Shown: positions 27,747 through 36,724 of the stretch, in pieces
Layout: each line of letters begins with the position of its first letter
Position numbering within the stretch: position 1 is the first letter of the stretch
Assembly (NCBI GenBank): GCA_934590165.1
Contig: CAKTOO010000017.1
Span: 1 to 60,888 of the forward strand
Direction: 5' to 3'
DNA length: 60,888 bases
Source of the DNA: an uncultured Dysosmobacter sp.
GTDB lineage: Bacteria; Bacillota; Clostridia; Oscillospirales; Oscillospiraceae
Notes under the pieces: model-generated
What the model was told of the DNA's origin: nothing
What the model saw: the letters and a program-made list of their open reading frames with translations, nothing else
The model's database searches: none
Made by a program: the position numbers and the translations under genes

Positions 27747-27755
27747 AGGGGCGTT

Positions 27756-29234
27756 TTAATCCTTGATGCCCGCGATATCCTTGGCAAGCTGCTTCTTGCC
27801 CTGGATGTTGCCCTGACGGGCGATCATGATGCGCTGGGCCTGGGGAGAGCCGGCGCCGTGCATGGACTCGGTGCGGTAGCCCACAGCGGCGGCACCCAGG
27901 CACAGGTTCTCGATGAAGCGCATGATGCGCTGGCGGTTCTCGGTGGAGACACCCTCCCGGGCGGCAAAGAACTTGTTGCAGATCTCGCCGATGGTCTCGC
28001 CGTTGCGGCCCACCACAGTCTCACTGTGGAAGTCCTTCTGAGAGGGCATGGTGACCATCAGGCCGCCGGCGATATCCTCCGCCAGGCGAACGATCTCATA
28101 GGGGAAGCGGGTGACGTTCTGCTTGCACACGTTGGCCAGCAGCAGGTCGATCTGGTAGTTGCCAGCCTTGGTCTTGAAGCCCTGGGCAGAGCAGGCGATG
28201 CCGCAGCAGAACAGGGTCTCATTCAGGTGGGTCATCTCGATGAGCTTGTCCTTCACGGCGGAGGCCTTCTCCACGCCATTGTACTCGGCAGCGAGGGCCG
28301 CGGCGCCAATCAGGGTGTCGCCCACGCCCACCTTGCAGCCGCCGTAGCTCTGGCGGTGATAGCCGGCGAAGCGCTCCACGATCATACCGGCGAACTCATA
28401 CTCGCCGTTGAGGAAGATGTACTCGTTGGGGATGAACACGTGGTCCAGCACCACCAGGGCCTCCTGGCCGCCGAACTTGGCGTTGCCCACATCGATGGAG
28501 GCGTCCTCCTCCAGCTTGCGGGTGTCGCAGGACTGACGGCCATAGATCATGTACATGCCCTCGGCGTCGGTGGGACAGGCAAAGGAGACGGCCCAGTCCT
28601 TGTCAGCCTCACCCATGGAGATAGTGGGCATGAAGATGTGCCAGTGGGAGTTGATGGAGCCAGTCTGGTGGCACTTGGCGCCGCAGACCACGATGCCGTC
28701 GGGACGACGCTCCACAACGTGGACATACATGTCGGGATCAGCCTGCTGGCTGGGAGCCTTGGAGCGGTCGCCCTTGGGGTCGGTCATGGCGCCGTCCACG
28801 GTCAGGTCGTTGTCCTGGACATAGGTCAGGAACTTCTTGAAGTTCTCGTGATAGTGGGTGCCGTACTTCTCATCGATCTCGAAAGTGGTGGAGAACACGG
28901 AGTTGAAGGCGTCCATGCCCACGCAGCGCTGGAAGCAGGAAGCGGTCTTCTGGCCCAGCAGGCGCTGCATCTTTACCTTGTTCATCAGGTCCTCGGTGGA
29001 CTGGTGCAGGTGGGTGAAGCGGTTGATGGTGTGGCCCGTCAGGCTGGACTTCACGGTCATGAGGTCCGCATACTGAGGGTCCTGGGCCAGGGCGTAGGTC
29101 ATGGCCACGCAGTTGATGCTGGGGCGGATCATGGGGTGGTCCACCCAGTTTTCGATCTTCTCGCCGAACATGTAGACACGGGTGTTCAGCTTGCGCAGGC
29201 TGTCAATGTATTCCTGTGCGGTCATCAAAGCCAT
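27756..29234 (-). CDS. abfD: 4-hydroxybutyryl-CoA dehydratase
   Basis: 492 aa, extremely similar to the characterised AbfD of Clostridium aminobutyricum as I recall it. The [4Fe-4S] ligands are visible: TASCFQRC (Cys 100 and 104), AGYHRQ (His about 293) and GGCKV (Cys about 300). It dehydrates 4-hydroxybutyryl-CoA to crotonyl-CoA with FAD and the oxygen-sensitive cluster, the key step in fermenting succinate- or 4-aminobutyrate-derived 4-hydroxybutyrate. AAGGAGG precedes the start. Confidence 0.95.
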   Translation of the reverse strand: MALMTAQEYIDSLRKLNTRVYMFGEKIENWVDHPMIRPSINCVAMTYALAQDPQYADLMTVKSSLTGHTINRFTHLHQSTEDLMNKVKMQRLLGQKTASCFQRCVGMDAFNSVFSTTFEIDEKYGTHYHENFKKFLTYVQDNDLTVDGAMTDPKGDRSKAPSQQADPDMYVHVVERRPDGIVVCGAKCHQTGSINSHWHIFMPTISMGEADKDWAVSFACPTDAEGMYMIYGRQSCDTRKLEEDASIDVGNAKFGGQEALVVLDHVFIPNEYIFLNGEYEFAGMIVERFAGYHRQSYGGCKVGVGDTLIGAAALAAEYNGVEKASAVKDKLIEMTHLNETLFCCGIACSAQGFKTKAGNYQIDLLLANVCKQNVTRFPYEIVRLAEDIAGGLMVTMPSQKDFHSETVVGRNGETIGEICNKFFAAREGVSTENRQRIMRFIENLCLGAAAVGYRTESMHGAGSPQAQRIMIARQGNIQGKKQLAKDIAGIKD

Positions 29235-29272
29235 TTTATGTTTCCTCCTTATGAATTGGGGGGTTTGGGATT

Positions 29273-30829
29273 TTAGTCGTTGGCCAGGCCCATCAGCTCA
29301 TCCTTGAAAATGCGCTCGTCCATGAGCTTCAGGTCCTCGGCGATCTTCGGCATGAACTCCATCTGGTCCAGCACCTGGGTCTGGAGGTCAATGCCGGGGG
29401 CGATCTCAATGAGGGTCACCCCCTCAGGGCGCAGCTCGAACACGGCGCGCTCGGTAATGTACAGCACGGGCTGGTGCACCTTGTTGGCGTATACGCCGGA
29501 GAAGGTGATGTGCTCCACCTTGTTGACGAACTTCTTCTTGGCGCCCTCCTGCACGATGACCAGCTTGCCGTCCCGGCACTCGGTCTTCAGGCCCTTGGCG
29601 GTGAAGGTGCCGCAGTAGACCACCTTCTTGGCGTTCTGGGTGATGTCGATGAATCCGCCGGCACCGGCCAGACGGGTACCGAACTTAGACACGTTCAAAT
29701 CGCCGTTGGGTGCGGTCTCGGCCAGGCCCAGGAAGGCCACATCCAGGCCGCCGCCCTGATAGAAGTCGAACTGGACGTTGTGGTCCAGAATGGCCATGGC
29801 GTTGGCGGAGGCACCGAACTGGGTGCCGCCATAAGGCACACCGGCAATGCCGCCGGCCTCCACGGTCAGGGTCATCTTATCGGAGATGCCCTCCTCGGCG
29901 GCCACATTGGCGATCTTCTCAGGCGCGCCGGTGCCCAGGTTGACGATGGCGTCCTTGGGCAGCTCCATAGCCGCGCGGCGGGCCAGGATCTTCTTGGCGT
30001 CCAGGGGAATGGGGGGAATGGCGTCCACAGGGATGCGGAACTCGCCGGTCAGGGCGCCGTCATAGGGCATACCCAGGCACTGCATGTTGTCCTCAATAGA
30101 GCCTACCACAATGGCATCCACATAGATACCGGGAATTTTCACCAGCTTGGGGTCCAGAGAACCGCCCTGGACGATCTTCTCCACCTGGACGATGACCTTG
30201 CCGCCGGAGTTCTTGGTGGCCTGGGCCTGGGCAGTGACATCCAGGGGGCCGATCTCGCGGTGGACGGTGCAGTTGCCGTACTCATCGGCATAGGAGCCCC
30301 GGAGGAAGCAGACGTTGATGGGGAAGCCCTTGTACAAAAGGCGCTCCTCGCCCTCGATCTCAATGAGCTTCACCAGGTCCTCCTTGGTGACCTCATTCAG
30401 CTTGCCGCCGCCGTTGCGGGGGTCGGCGAAGGTGTACAGGCCCACATGGGTGATGGTGCCGATGTTGTGGGCCGCGATATCACGGTACATGTGGGTGATG
30501 ACGCCCTGAGGCAGGTTGTAGGCCTCGATCTTGTTGGCCAGAGCCAGGTCGCCCAGCTTGGGAGCGCGGTCCCAGTGGCCGCCCACCACGCGCTTGACCA
30601 TGCCCTCATGACCGTAATGGTCGCCGCCGGTGCCGTCCCGGTGTCCCTGGCCGGCTGCGAAGAACAGCGTCAGGTCTCTGGGATGGCCCGTCTCCAAAAA
30701 GCGCTTTTCCAGGGCGGTGGACAGTGCCTCGGGGCAGGCGCAGCTGACGAAGCCGCCAGTGGAGACGGTGTCGCCGTCATTGACCATCAGGGCCGCTTCC
30801 TCGGCGGTAATCACACGAACTTTCTTCAT
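29273..30829 (-). CDS. family I acetate/propionate-type CoA-transferase
   Basis: 518 aa, with alpha and beta CoA-transferase halves fused. It has VNDGDTVSTGGFVSCACPEAL and FAAGQGHRDGTGGDH in the first half and LTVEAGGIAGVPYGG, bearing the probable glutamyl-thioester Glu, in the second. The family (Pct/YdiF type) moves CoA between short acids. Here it could make 4-hydroxybutyryl-CoA from butyryl-CoA or acetyl-CoA, or release butyrate. GAGGGAAA precedes the start. It is not the shorter AbfT/Cat1 type, a fragment of which survives at 38.5 kb. Confidence 0.9.
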   Translation of the reverse strand: MKKVRVITAEEAALMVNDGDTVSTGGFVSCACPEALSTALEKRFLETGHPRDLTLFFAAGQGHRDGTGGDHYGHEGMVKRVVGGHWDRAPKLGDLALANKIEAYNLPQGVITHMYRDIAAHNIGTITHVGLYTFADPRNGGGKLNEVTKEDLVKLIEIEGEERLLYKGFPINVCFLRGSYADEYGNCTVHREIGPLDVTAQAQATKNSGGKVIVQVEKIVQGGSLDPKLVKIPGIYVDAIVVGSIEDNMQCLGMPYDGALTGEFRIPVDAIPPIPLDAKKILARRAAMELPKDAIVNLGTGAPEKIANVAAEEGISDKMTLTVEAGGIAGVPYGGTQFGASANAMAILDHNVQFDFYQGGGLDVAFLGLAETAPNGDLNVSKFGTRLAGAGGFIDITQNAKKVVYCGTFTAKGLKTECRDGKLVIVQEGAKKKFVNKVEHITFSGVYANKVHQPVLYITERAVFELRPEGVTLIEIAPGIDLQTQVLDQMEFMPKIAEDLKLMDERIFKDELMGLAND

Positions 30830-30866
30830 GCTTGTTTTCCCTCTTTTTTATGTAATTTCAGATGGT

Positions 30867-31667
30867 TTACTTGTTCTGGAAGTGCTTTTCCTTGCGCTTT
30901 TCCAGGAAGGCGCTCATGCCCTCCTTCTGGTCGGCGGTGGCGAAGCACATGGCAAACAGCTCGTTCTCCAGGGCGATGCCGTCATCGATGTCCATCTGCA
31001 TGCCGCGGTCGATGCAGGCCTTGGAATACTTCACGGCGATGGGAGCGTTGGCGGTGAAGGACTTGGCCATGGCGATGGCGCTGTTCATCAACTCCTCGGG
31101 AGCGTACACAGCGTTGACCAGGCCGATCTCCTTGGCCTCGGCGGCGCCGATGACCTTGCCGGAGAAGATCAGCTCCTTGGCCTTGGCGATACCCACGCGG
31201 CGGGGCAGGCGCTGGGTGCCGGAGAAGCCGGGGGTGATGCCCAGGCCCACTTCAGGCTGGCCGAACTTGGCTCCGCCCTTGCCCTCGGCGTTGGGGCCGG
31301 CGGCCAGAATGATGTCGCAGGACATGGCCAGCTCGCAGCCGCCGCCCAGAGCGAAGCCGTTCACCGCGGCGATGGTGGGGATCTCCAGCTTTTCGATGCG
31401 GCGGAACAGGGCGCTGCCCCGCTGGCCCCACTTGCGGCCGGCGGCCACATCCATGGGATACTGCTCACCGATATCCGCGCCGGCCACAAAGGAGCGGCCC
31501 TCGCCGGTGATAATGAAGGCGCCCAGTTCGGCGTCCTTCTCCACTTCGGAGATCACCTGCTCCAGTTCAGAAATCACAGTGGAGTTCAAAGCGTTCAGCG
31601 CCTCGGGACGATTGATGGTGGCAATGCCGATGTTGCCGTTCTTCTCGTAACGAATGGTCTGATACAT
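30867..31667 (-). CDS. crt: enoyl-CoA hydratase/crotonase
   Basis: 266 aa crotonase-fold protein with the oxyanion-hole regions AFIITGEGRSFVAGADIGE and NGFALGGGCELAMSCD, and the FGQPEVGLGITPGFSGTQRLPR block whose Glu residue is catalytic. It interconverts 3-hydroxybutyryl-CoA and crotonyl-CoA. It is the first gene of the operon, with GAGGAGG before the start and a sigma-54 promoter about 90 bases upstream. Thiolase and 3-hydroxybutyryl-CoA dehydrogenase are not in the window. Confidence 0.93.
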   Translation of the reverse strand: MYQTIRYEKNGNIGIATINRPEALNALNSTVISELEQVISEVEKDAELGAFIITGEGRSFVAGADIGEQYPMDVAAGRKWGQRGSALFRRIEKLEIPTIAAVNGFALGGGCELAMSCDIILAAGPNAEGKGGAKFGQPEVGLGITPGFSGTQRLPRRVGIAKAKELIFSGKVIGAAEAKEIGLVNAVYAPEELMNSAIAMAKSFTANAPIAVKYSKACIDRGMQMDIDDGIALENELFAMCFATADQKEGMSAFLEKRKEKHFQNK

Positions 31668-31756
31668 GACTGTTTCCTCCTCAAAAAGTAAATGTAGGGA
31701 TGGCCGCTTCCCGCTGTCACGCGGAGCGGGTCCAGAGTTTTGCCGCTTGATATTTA

Positions 31757-31772
31757 AGCAATTTTCATGCCA
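31757..31772 (-). promoter_or_regulatory. sigma-54 (-24/-12) promoter of the butyrate operon
   Basis: Minus-strand TGGCATGAAAATTGCT, GG and GC 10 bases apart, about 90 bases before crt. The divergent gene is a sigma-54 activator and the next gene is rpoN. Confidence 0.82.
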
Positions 31773-31886
31773 ATTTTCTTCAACGAGATTTTCCCGAATT
31801 TCCAGCAGTTTTTATCTATAATACACAAATTATTTCGTTCCATTTTGTGCTTTTAACAACAGATGTTCTTTTCTATCCGCTCACTT

Positions 31887-31900
31887 ATTCAAAAATGAAT
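31887..31900. promoter_or_regulatory. candidate enhancer site ATTCA-N4-TGAAT upstream of the butyrate promoter
   Basis: ATTCAAAAATGAAT, a perfect 5-bp inverted repeat with a 4-base spacer, about 130 bases upstream of the -24/-12 promoter. This is the normal distance for sigma-54 activator sites. The same motif recurs at 32018 and, with one change, at 32039. Confidence 0.65.
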
Positions 31901-32017
31901 AGTCCTTTTCTTCCTTCCTTTTTTCAAAAAATAAAAGTCCTTTTGTGAGGACGCCCTAAATTTTTTCCTGCATTTCTGTCAAATCCGACGAGTAAAAAAT
32001 GGTCCCCTCCCCTTCCT

Positions 32018-32052
32018 ATTCACTTTTGAATATGATATACTCATTTTTGAAT
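32018..32052. promoter_or_regulatory. two further copies of the operator over the activator gene's own promoter
   Basis: ATTCACTTTTGAAT (32018-32031) and ACTCATTTTTGAAT (32039-32052, one mismatch). They flank and overlap an extended -10 element TGATATACT (32033-32041), which suggests that the activator represses or tunes its own gene. Confidence 0.6.
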
Positions 32053-32094
32053 AGAACTCGTGGTCCCACCACGAATTGGAAAGCAGGTGGCGGT

Positions 32095-33525
32095 TTGGCA
32101 CAATCAGAGAATTTCTCGAATATTTTTGACGAAGATATCAATTTGAAAGGTCTCTTTGAGATTCTCAACCCGGAGAACAATCTGGTCCTGGCGGATGACA
32201 TGATGCTCTCGGACGCGCAGGGCATCATTTTGCGGGTCAGCGAGACCTATGAGAAAAACTTCGGCTTCACGCACAACTCCATCGTGGGCAAATCCGCCTT
32301 TGACCTGGAGGCGGACGGCACCTTCACGCCCTGCATCACAGCGGAGGTCATCCGGCAGAAGCGGAAGATCACCGCCACCCAGACCATCAACCATTCCCAC
32401 AAAAACGTCATGACCGTGGGCATTCCCCTTTTCGCCGACAACGGGGAGCTGAAATATGCCGTCTGCTTCAATACGGTCTCCATGGAGCAGATCAACACCA
32501 TCCAGCGGAATTACCGCCATCTCCAGGACTCCATCCAGCAGTACTCCCAGGAGATCGCGGAGCTGCGCACCCGGGCCACCTCCACCTCCATGGTGTTCAA
32601 AAGCACCTCCATGCAGCGGTTGTGGACCCTTATGCAGAACACCGCCAACACAAAGGCCAACATCCTCATCACCGGCGAGACTGGCGTGGGCAAGAGCGCC
32701 ATTGCCAAGACCATCCATAAAATGAGCAACCGGGCGAACGGTCCTTTCATTGAGGTCAACTGCGCCGTACTCCACGAAAACCTCATCGAATCGGAGCTGT
32801 TCGGCTATGAAAAGGGTGCCTTTACCGGTGCCTCTTCTTCCGGCAAGATCGGCAAGATCGAGCTGGCCAACCACGGCACGCTGTTTCTGGACGAAATCGG
32901 CGAGCTGCCGCCCCACATTCAGTCCAAGCTCCTGCAACTCATTCAAGAAAAAACCATCGAGCGCCTGTCCGGCACCCGCAAGATCGAGCTGGATTTTCGC
33001 CTCATCGTGGCCACCAACCGCAATCTGGAGGAGGAGGTCCAGCGGGGCCTGTTCCGCTCTGACCTCTTTTACCGGCTGAACGTCATCCGCATCCATATTC
33101 CGCCTCTGCGGCTGCGGAAGGAGGACATCTTCCCCCTGGCCCACCAATTTTTGGCCCGGTTCTGCCGGGAATACGGCAAGAACCTTACCTTCTCCCCCCG
33201 GTTCCTGGCGTTTCTGGAGCAATATGAGTGGCCCGGCAATGTCCGGCAGCTGGAAAACCTCATTGAGCGCCTAGTCATCACCGTGCAGGACCCCATCATC
33301 GACGTCACCGCCCTGCCGCTGGAATATACCGGCGACGCAGTCCCTCCCGCGGAGCTGCTGGCCCAGGCCGGCACGTTGTCGGAGCGGATGGACGCCTACG
33401 AGGCCCAGATCATCCGGGACTCCTACCACCGCTGCGGCACCACCGTGGCGGTCGCAAAGGAGCTTGGCATCTCCCAGGCCACCGCTGCCCGGAAAATCAG
33501 CAAATACGTCACCGGCAGAGCCTGA
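32095..33525 (+). CDS. sigma-54-dependent activator with PAS and AAA+ domains, divergent to the butyrate operon
   Basis: 476 aa from the preferred TTG at 32095, which has an AGGTGG site upstream and lies after the predicted transcript start; in-frame starts at 31999 or 32032 precede that start. Domains: PAS-like sensor (about 30-130, with MMLSDAQGIILRVSETYEKNFGFTHNSIVGKSAFDLEAD), AAA+ (about 165-395, GETGVGKS, GAFTGASSSGKIGKIELA, LFLDEIGE) and a Fis-type helix-turn-helix with GISQATAARKISKYV. It is probably the activator of crt-CoA-transferase-abfD-bcd-etfBA. The PAS ligand is unknown. Confidence 0.88.
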   Translation: MAQSENFSNIFDEDINLKGLFEILNPENNLVLADDMMLSDAQGIILRVSETYEKNFGFTHNSIVGKSAFDLEADGTFTPCITAEVIRQKRKITATQTINHSHKNVMTVGIPLFADNGELKYAVCFNTVSMEQINTIQRNYRHLQDSIQQYSQEIAELRTRATSTSMVFKSTSMQRLWTLMQNTANTKANILITGETGVGKSAIAKTIHKMSNRANGPFIEVNCAVLHENLIESELFGYEKGAFTGASSSGKIGKIELANHGTLFLDEIGELPPHIQSKLLQLIQEKTIERLSGTRKIELDFRLIVATNRNLEEEVQRGLFRSDLFYRLNVIRIHIPPLRLRKEDIFPLAHQFLARFCREYGKNLTFSPRFLAFLEQYEWPGNVRQLENLIERLVITVQDPIIDVTALPLEYTGDAVPPAELLAQAGTLSERMDAYEAQIIRDSYHRCGTTVAVAKELGISQATAARKISKYVTGRA

Positions 33526-33553
33526 GCGCCGCCGAAGAAAGGAATCTGTTCTT

Positions 33554-34894
33554 ATGAGCCTGGTCTCATTGAAAACTGAGCTGCGTCAGGACTTAAAGCT
33601 GACGCCGCAGCTGCTGCAATCCATGGAGATCCTGCAAATGAACTCTCAGGAACTGTTGGAGTACCTGAACAAAGCCAGTGAGGAAAACCCCATTGTGGAG
33701 CAGGAGGATTCCGCCTCTCTCCGCAGTGCCTATGAGGAACTGCGGCAGAAGGCCAGCTGGATCGACGGGGGGCTCCACGGCGGGACCTTCACCCACGAGG
33801 ACGCCGCCATGCCCGAGCGGGGCGCCGCCGACCGGGAGACAGAGAGTCTGTCCGCCTTTTTGTGCGACCAGTTGGACCGGAAGCGCCTGCCCAAGCCTCT
33901 GCTGGCCCTGACCCGGTACATCGCGGAGCTGGTGGATGAGGACGGTTGGCTGAGCCAGGAGGACCTGGACGGCCTGCTGGACCTGAAGATCCCCCAGACG
34001 CTCATCGACCAGGCCCTCTCCACGGTCCAAAGCCTGGACCCCGCCGGCGTGGGTGCCAGAAGCCTGTCGGAATGCCTGCTGCTGCAGCTGGCCCGGCGGG
34101 ACAACGTGTCCCCCGCCGTCATGGATATCGTCTCCCGGTTTCTGCCGGAGCTGAGTCGTAAGCACTACGGACCCATCTCCCGGGAGCTGGGCCTCACCGT
34201 GGAGGAGATCCAGGCGGCGGAAAAGGTCATCGCCAGTCTGGAGCCTCATCCCGGGCAGGCCTTTCAGCCGGCGGAGCCTACGGTCTACGTCCGGCCGGAT
34301 ATTTTTATCGTGGAGCTGGATGGGCAGCTGCAAGCCGTTCTGAACGAATACTATCTTCCCCGGGTATCCATCAGCGATTACTATGCCCGTCTTTTGAAGG
34401 AATCCGACGAGCAGGAGACCCGGGAATATCTGCGGCAGAAAATGCAGCAGGCCAAGTGGCTTTTGAACAGTCTGGAGCGCCGGGGCAGCACGCTCCGTGC
34501 CTGCGCGGACGCTATTTTGGAGGCACAGCGGCCCTTTTTCGCGGGTAAGACCAACGAGCTCTCCCCCATGAGCCTCAGCTCCCTGGCGGAGGCCCTGGGG
34601 GTCCATCCCTCCACCATTTCCCGGGCTACCCGGGGCAAGTTCCTCCAGTGCCGCCAGGGCACCTATCCCCTGCGCTACTTTTTCAGCCGGGCCATCGGCG
34701 ATCAAGGCCCCTCCCAGCAGGCGGTGAAGCGAAAGCTCCTGGAGTTGGTCCGCAGCGAAGACCCCCAGCGGCCCTTCAGCGACCAGCGCCTGTGCCAGCT
34801 GCTCTCCGCCCAGGGCATTCAGGTGGCCCGCCGTACGGTGGCCAAATACCGCATTGAACTGGGCATTCAATCCTCCACGGCCAGGAAGCGGTAA
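33554..34894 (+). CDS. rpoN: RNA polymerase sigma-54 factor
   Basis: 446 aa. Region I is Gln/Leu-rich (LRQDLKLTPQLLQSMEILQMNSQELLEYL), followed by the core-binding region, a helix-turn-helix (HPSTISRATRGKF) and the RpoN box ARRTVAKYR near the C-terminus that reads the -24 element. AAAGGAA precedes the start, 28 bases after the activator gene, so the two may be cotranscribed. It supplies the factor for all five -24/-12 promoters listed here. Confidence 0.96.
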   Translation: MSLVSLKTELRQDLKLTPQLLQSMEILQMNSQELLEYLNKASEENPIVEQEDSASLRSAYEELRQKASWIDGGLHGGTFTHEDAAMPERGAADRETESLSAFLCDQLDRKRLPKPLLALTRYIAELVDEDGWLSQEDLDGLLDLKIPQTLIDQALSTVQSLDPAGVGARSLSECLLLQLARRDNVSPAVMDIVSRFLPELSRKHYGPISRELGLTVEEIQAAEKVIASLEPHPGQAFQPAEPTVYVRPDIFIVELDGQLQAVLNEYYLPRVSISDYYARLLKESDEQETREYLRQKMQQAKWLLNSLERRGSTLRACADAILEAQRPFFAGKTNELSPMSLSSLAEALGVHPSTISRATRGKFLQCRQGTYPLRYFFSRAIGDQGPSQQAVKRKLLELVRSEDPQRPFSDQRLCQLLSAQGIQVARRTVAKYRIELGIQSSTARKR

Positions 34895-35060
34895 GTAAGT
34901 TCCTTTCCGGCTTCAGGCCGGCTACCGTAGGAACCACTGCCTTCCACCCGTTTGGAAATCCATCCATTCTTCGTCTCCTCGTTGTGCTCTGACCTGGAAC
35001 CCCCCACACGGTCTCTCCTGCATTTTAAGTCCCTGCAGCCGCAGAGCCCGTTCAAAACAG

Positions 35061-35098
35061 AAGGGGATGGCACCCTGTAATGGGTACTATCCCCTTTT
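35061..35098. terminator. terminator between rpoN and the YibE/F gene
   Basis: AAGGGGAT...ATCCCCTT stem with inner ACCC/GGGT pairing, flanked by TTTT on the plus side. The rest of the 211-base gap (34895-35105) shows only a GC-rich hairpin near 34909-34941 and no gene. Confidence 0.65.
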
Positions 35099-35105
35099 AA
35101 ATCCA

Positions 35106-36242
35106 TTACGCCGCCTTGCGGGTCAGCAGCAGCCCGCTGGTGATGGCGGTCAGAGGTGCCACTGTCACCAGGCCGGAGGAGCCCACGATGGTATGCACGA
35201 TCTCTGCCGCCACATATTTGTAATTCAGAATGAACTCCACCGGCGTGCCCTGAGCCATGAACACCATCAGCAGGGCGATGTAGCTGCCGGAATAGGCCAG
35301 CAGCAGCGTGGTGGTGGTAGAGCCGCAGGCTGCCCGGCCCACGGCGAAGCCGGAGGAGATGGCCTCCCGGGCGGTGATGTCCGGCCGCTTCTGCACCACC
35401 TCGTACACCGCGGAGCAGATGTCCACCGACAGGTCCATCACCGCGCCGGAGGAGCCTAGGAAAATAGAGGCCATAAAAATGCGGGTCAGATCCAGGTTTT
35501 GATACCCGGCGTACAGCAGGCTCTCGCTGGACTCCATGACGGCACCGCGGATGCGGAACAGGTTCGTGAACACCACACCCAGCACCGCCGTGACGGCGAT
35601 GCCCAGAGCCGCCCCAGAGACGGCGGCCAGGCACCGGCGGTCAAAGCCATAGATCAAGCTGAGGATGAGGGCCGTCAGCACCAGCACGATGGCAAGGGCC
35701 AGCCACACCGGGTTCCAGCCCCGCAGCAGGCAGGGCACCAGCACCTTCCACATCAGCAGAATGGTATCCACAAAGGAGAGGATTGCCCGGATGCCGGTCC
35801 ACCCGGCAAACAGCACCAGCAGCAGCAAAAACAGCCCCGCCAGCAGTGCCTCCTTATCCAGCCGGTAGTGGTCGGTCATGGAGACCACGGAGATGACGCC
35901 GGCGCTGTGGCTGACGGTGACAAAGGCCACGTCGCCGGGGGCAAACAGCTTGTCCTGGGCCAGGGAACCGTTGAGCCGGTTGACAGCTTCCACGGTCTGC
36001 CCCTTGAAATGGCCGCCCAGCAGCTTCACCGTGCACCGCTGCTCGCCGGTGCGGATAAGGCCGGTATCCACGATGTCGCTCTCGTCGGTGACCAGCACCT
36101 CTGCCCGAACACGGTCGGCATTCTGATAGGTAAGATTGCCCTCAAAGCCCGTGGGCAGCATCAGCAATACCACCAGCAGCACCAGCGCGGCCAGTACCGG
36201 GCCGTGGGTCTGCCTGGAAAACGCGGGAAATCGGTTTTTCAT
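35106..36242 (-). CDS. YibE/F-like multispanning membrane protein
   Basis: 378 aa. One N-terminal membrane segment (VLAALVLLVVLLMLP) is followed by an extracellular beta-rich stretch of about 110 residues, then seven or so helices with the family-typical ASIFLGSSGAVMDLSVDICSAVYEV and GRAACGSTTTTLLLAYSGSYIALLMVF. The family is membrane-bound and of unknown function. The start at 36242 follows GGAGG. It lies downstream of the phosphatase gene on the same strand, with a hairpin between them. Confidence 0.8.
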   Translation of the reverse strand: MKNRFPAFSRQTHGPVLAALVLLVVLLMLPTGFEGNLTYQNADRVRAEVLVTDESDIVDTGLIRTGEQRCTVKLLGGHFKGQTVEAVNRLNGSLAQDKLFAPGDVAFVTVSHSAGVISVVSMTDHYRLDKEALLAGLFLLLLVLFAGWTGIRAILSFVDTILLMWKVLVPCLLRGWNPVWLALAIVLVLTALILSLIYGFDRRCLAAVSGAALGIAVTAVLGVVFTNLFRIRGAVMESSESLLYAGYQNLDLTRIFMASIFLGSSGAVMDLSVDICSAVYEVVQKRPDITAREAISSGFAVGRAACGSTTTTLLLAYSGSYIALLMVFMAQGTPVEFILNYKYVAAEIVHTIVGSSGLVTVAPLTAITSGLLLTRKAA

Positions 36243-36264
36243 AAGGCCTCCTGAAAACAGCGGG

Positions 36265-36291
36265 ACAGGGAGCGGCCCAGCCGCTCCCTGT
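36265..36291 (-). terminator. hairpin between the phosphatase and YibE/F genes
   Basis: Perfect 12-bp stem ACAGGGAGCGGC/GCCGCTCCCTGT with a 3-base loop. Only a short GTTTT follows some bases later on the minus strand, so termination may be partial. Confidence 0.5.
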
Positions 36292-36310
36292 TTCCCCGGG
36301 GGTGGTATCG

Positions 36311-36724
36311 TCACTTGACCTTCAGTATGGAGGCCAGCTTGGTGTAGATGGCGGTGTTGTCATAGTAGCCGCCGAAGCTCTCGGCGCCGGTGCCGTCGGC
36401 GAAAACTGCCACGGGCAGGCCGGTGTGGGAGTAGCTGGTAAAGTCAATGCCGGACTTGTTGTTCAAAATGTGGGTGACGGTAACGGAGAAGGGGTTGTAG
36501 GTGCCGTACAGCACATACTGCTCCTGGGTGTACTTGCCGGAGTCGTAATCGCTCATAGCCAGTTCATAGGCGGTCTTCAGCCGCTGGACCTCGTAGTCGG
36601 TCAGCACCAGCTTGTCACCGGCCTCGCCCTTCAGCTTCAAGCCAAACAGCTTCTCCACGTCCTTCATGGCGTCCTCGAAGGAGGTCTTGTTGGCCTTGTA
36701 CTTCGCCACATACTGCTCATCGAA
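36311..36724 (-). pseudogene. alkaline phosphatase, C-terminal piece after an in-frame amber codon
   Basis: Continues in the same frame as the gene at 36725-37888 for about 137 codons (DEQYVAKYKANKTSFEDAM through LPVAVFADGTGAESFGGYYDNTAIYTKLASILKVK). The segment SGIDFTSYSHTGLPVAVFADGTGAE is the family-typical C-terminal metal-site region, so the full enzyme needs it. No ribosome binding site supports separate translation. A single base change explains the break. Confidence 0.75.

Noticed and set aside
32018..32097. Upstream ATG starts (31999 or 32032) for the divergent activator
   Set aside because: They precede or overlap the extended -10 element and operator copies and lack ribosome binding sites; TTG 32095 has one.
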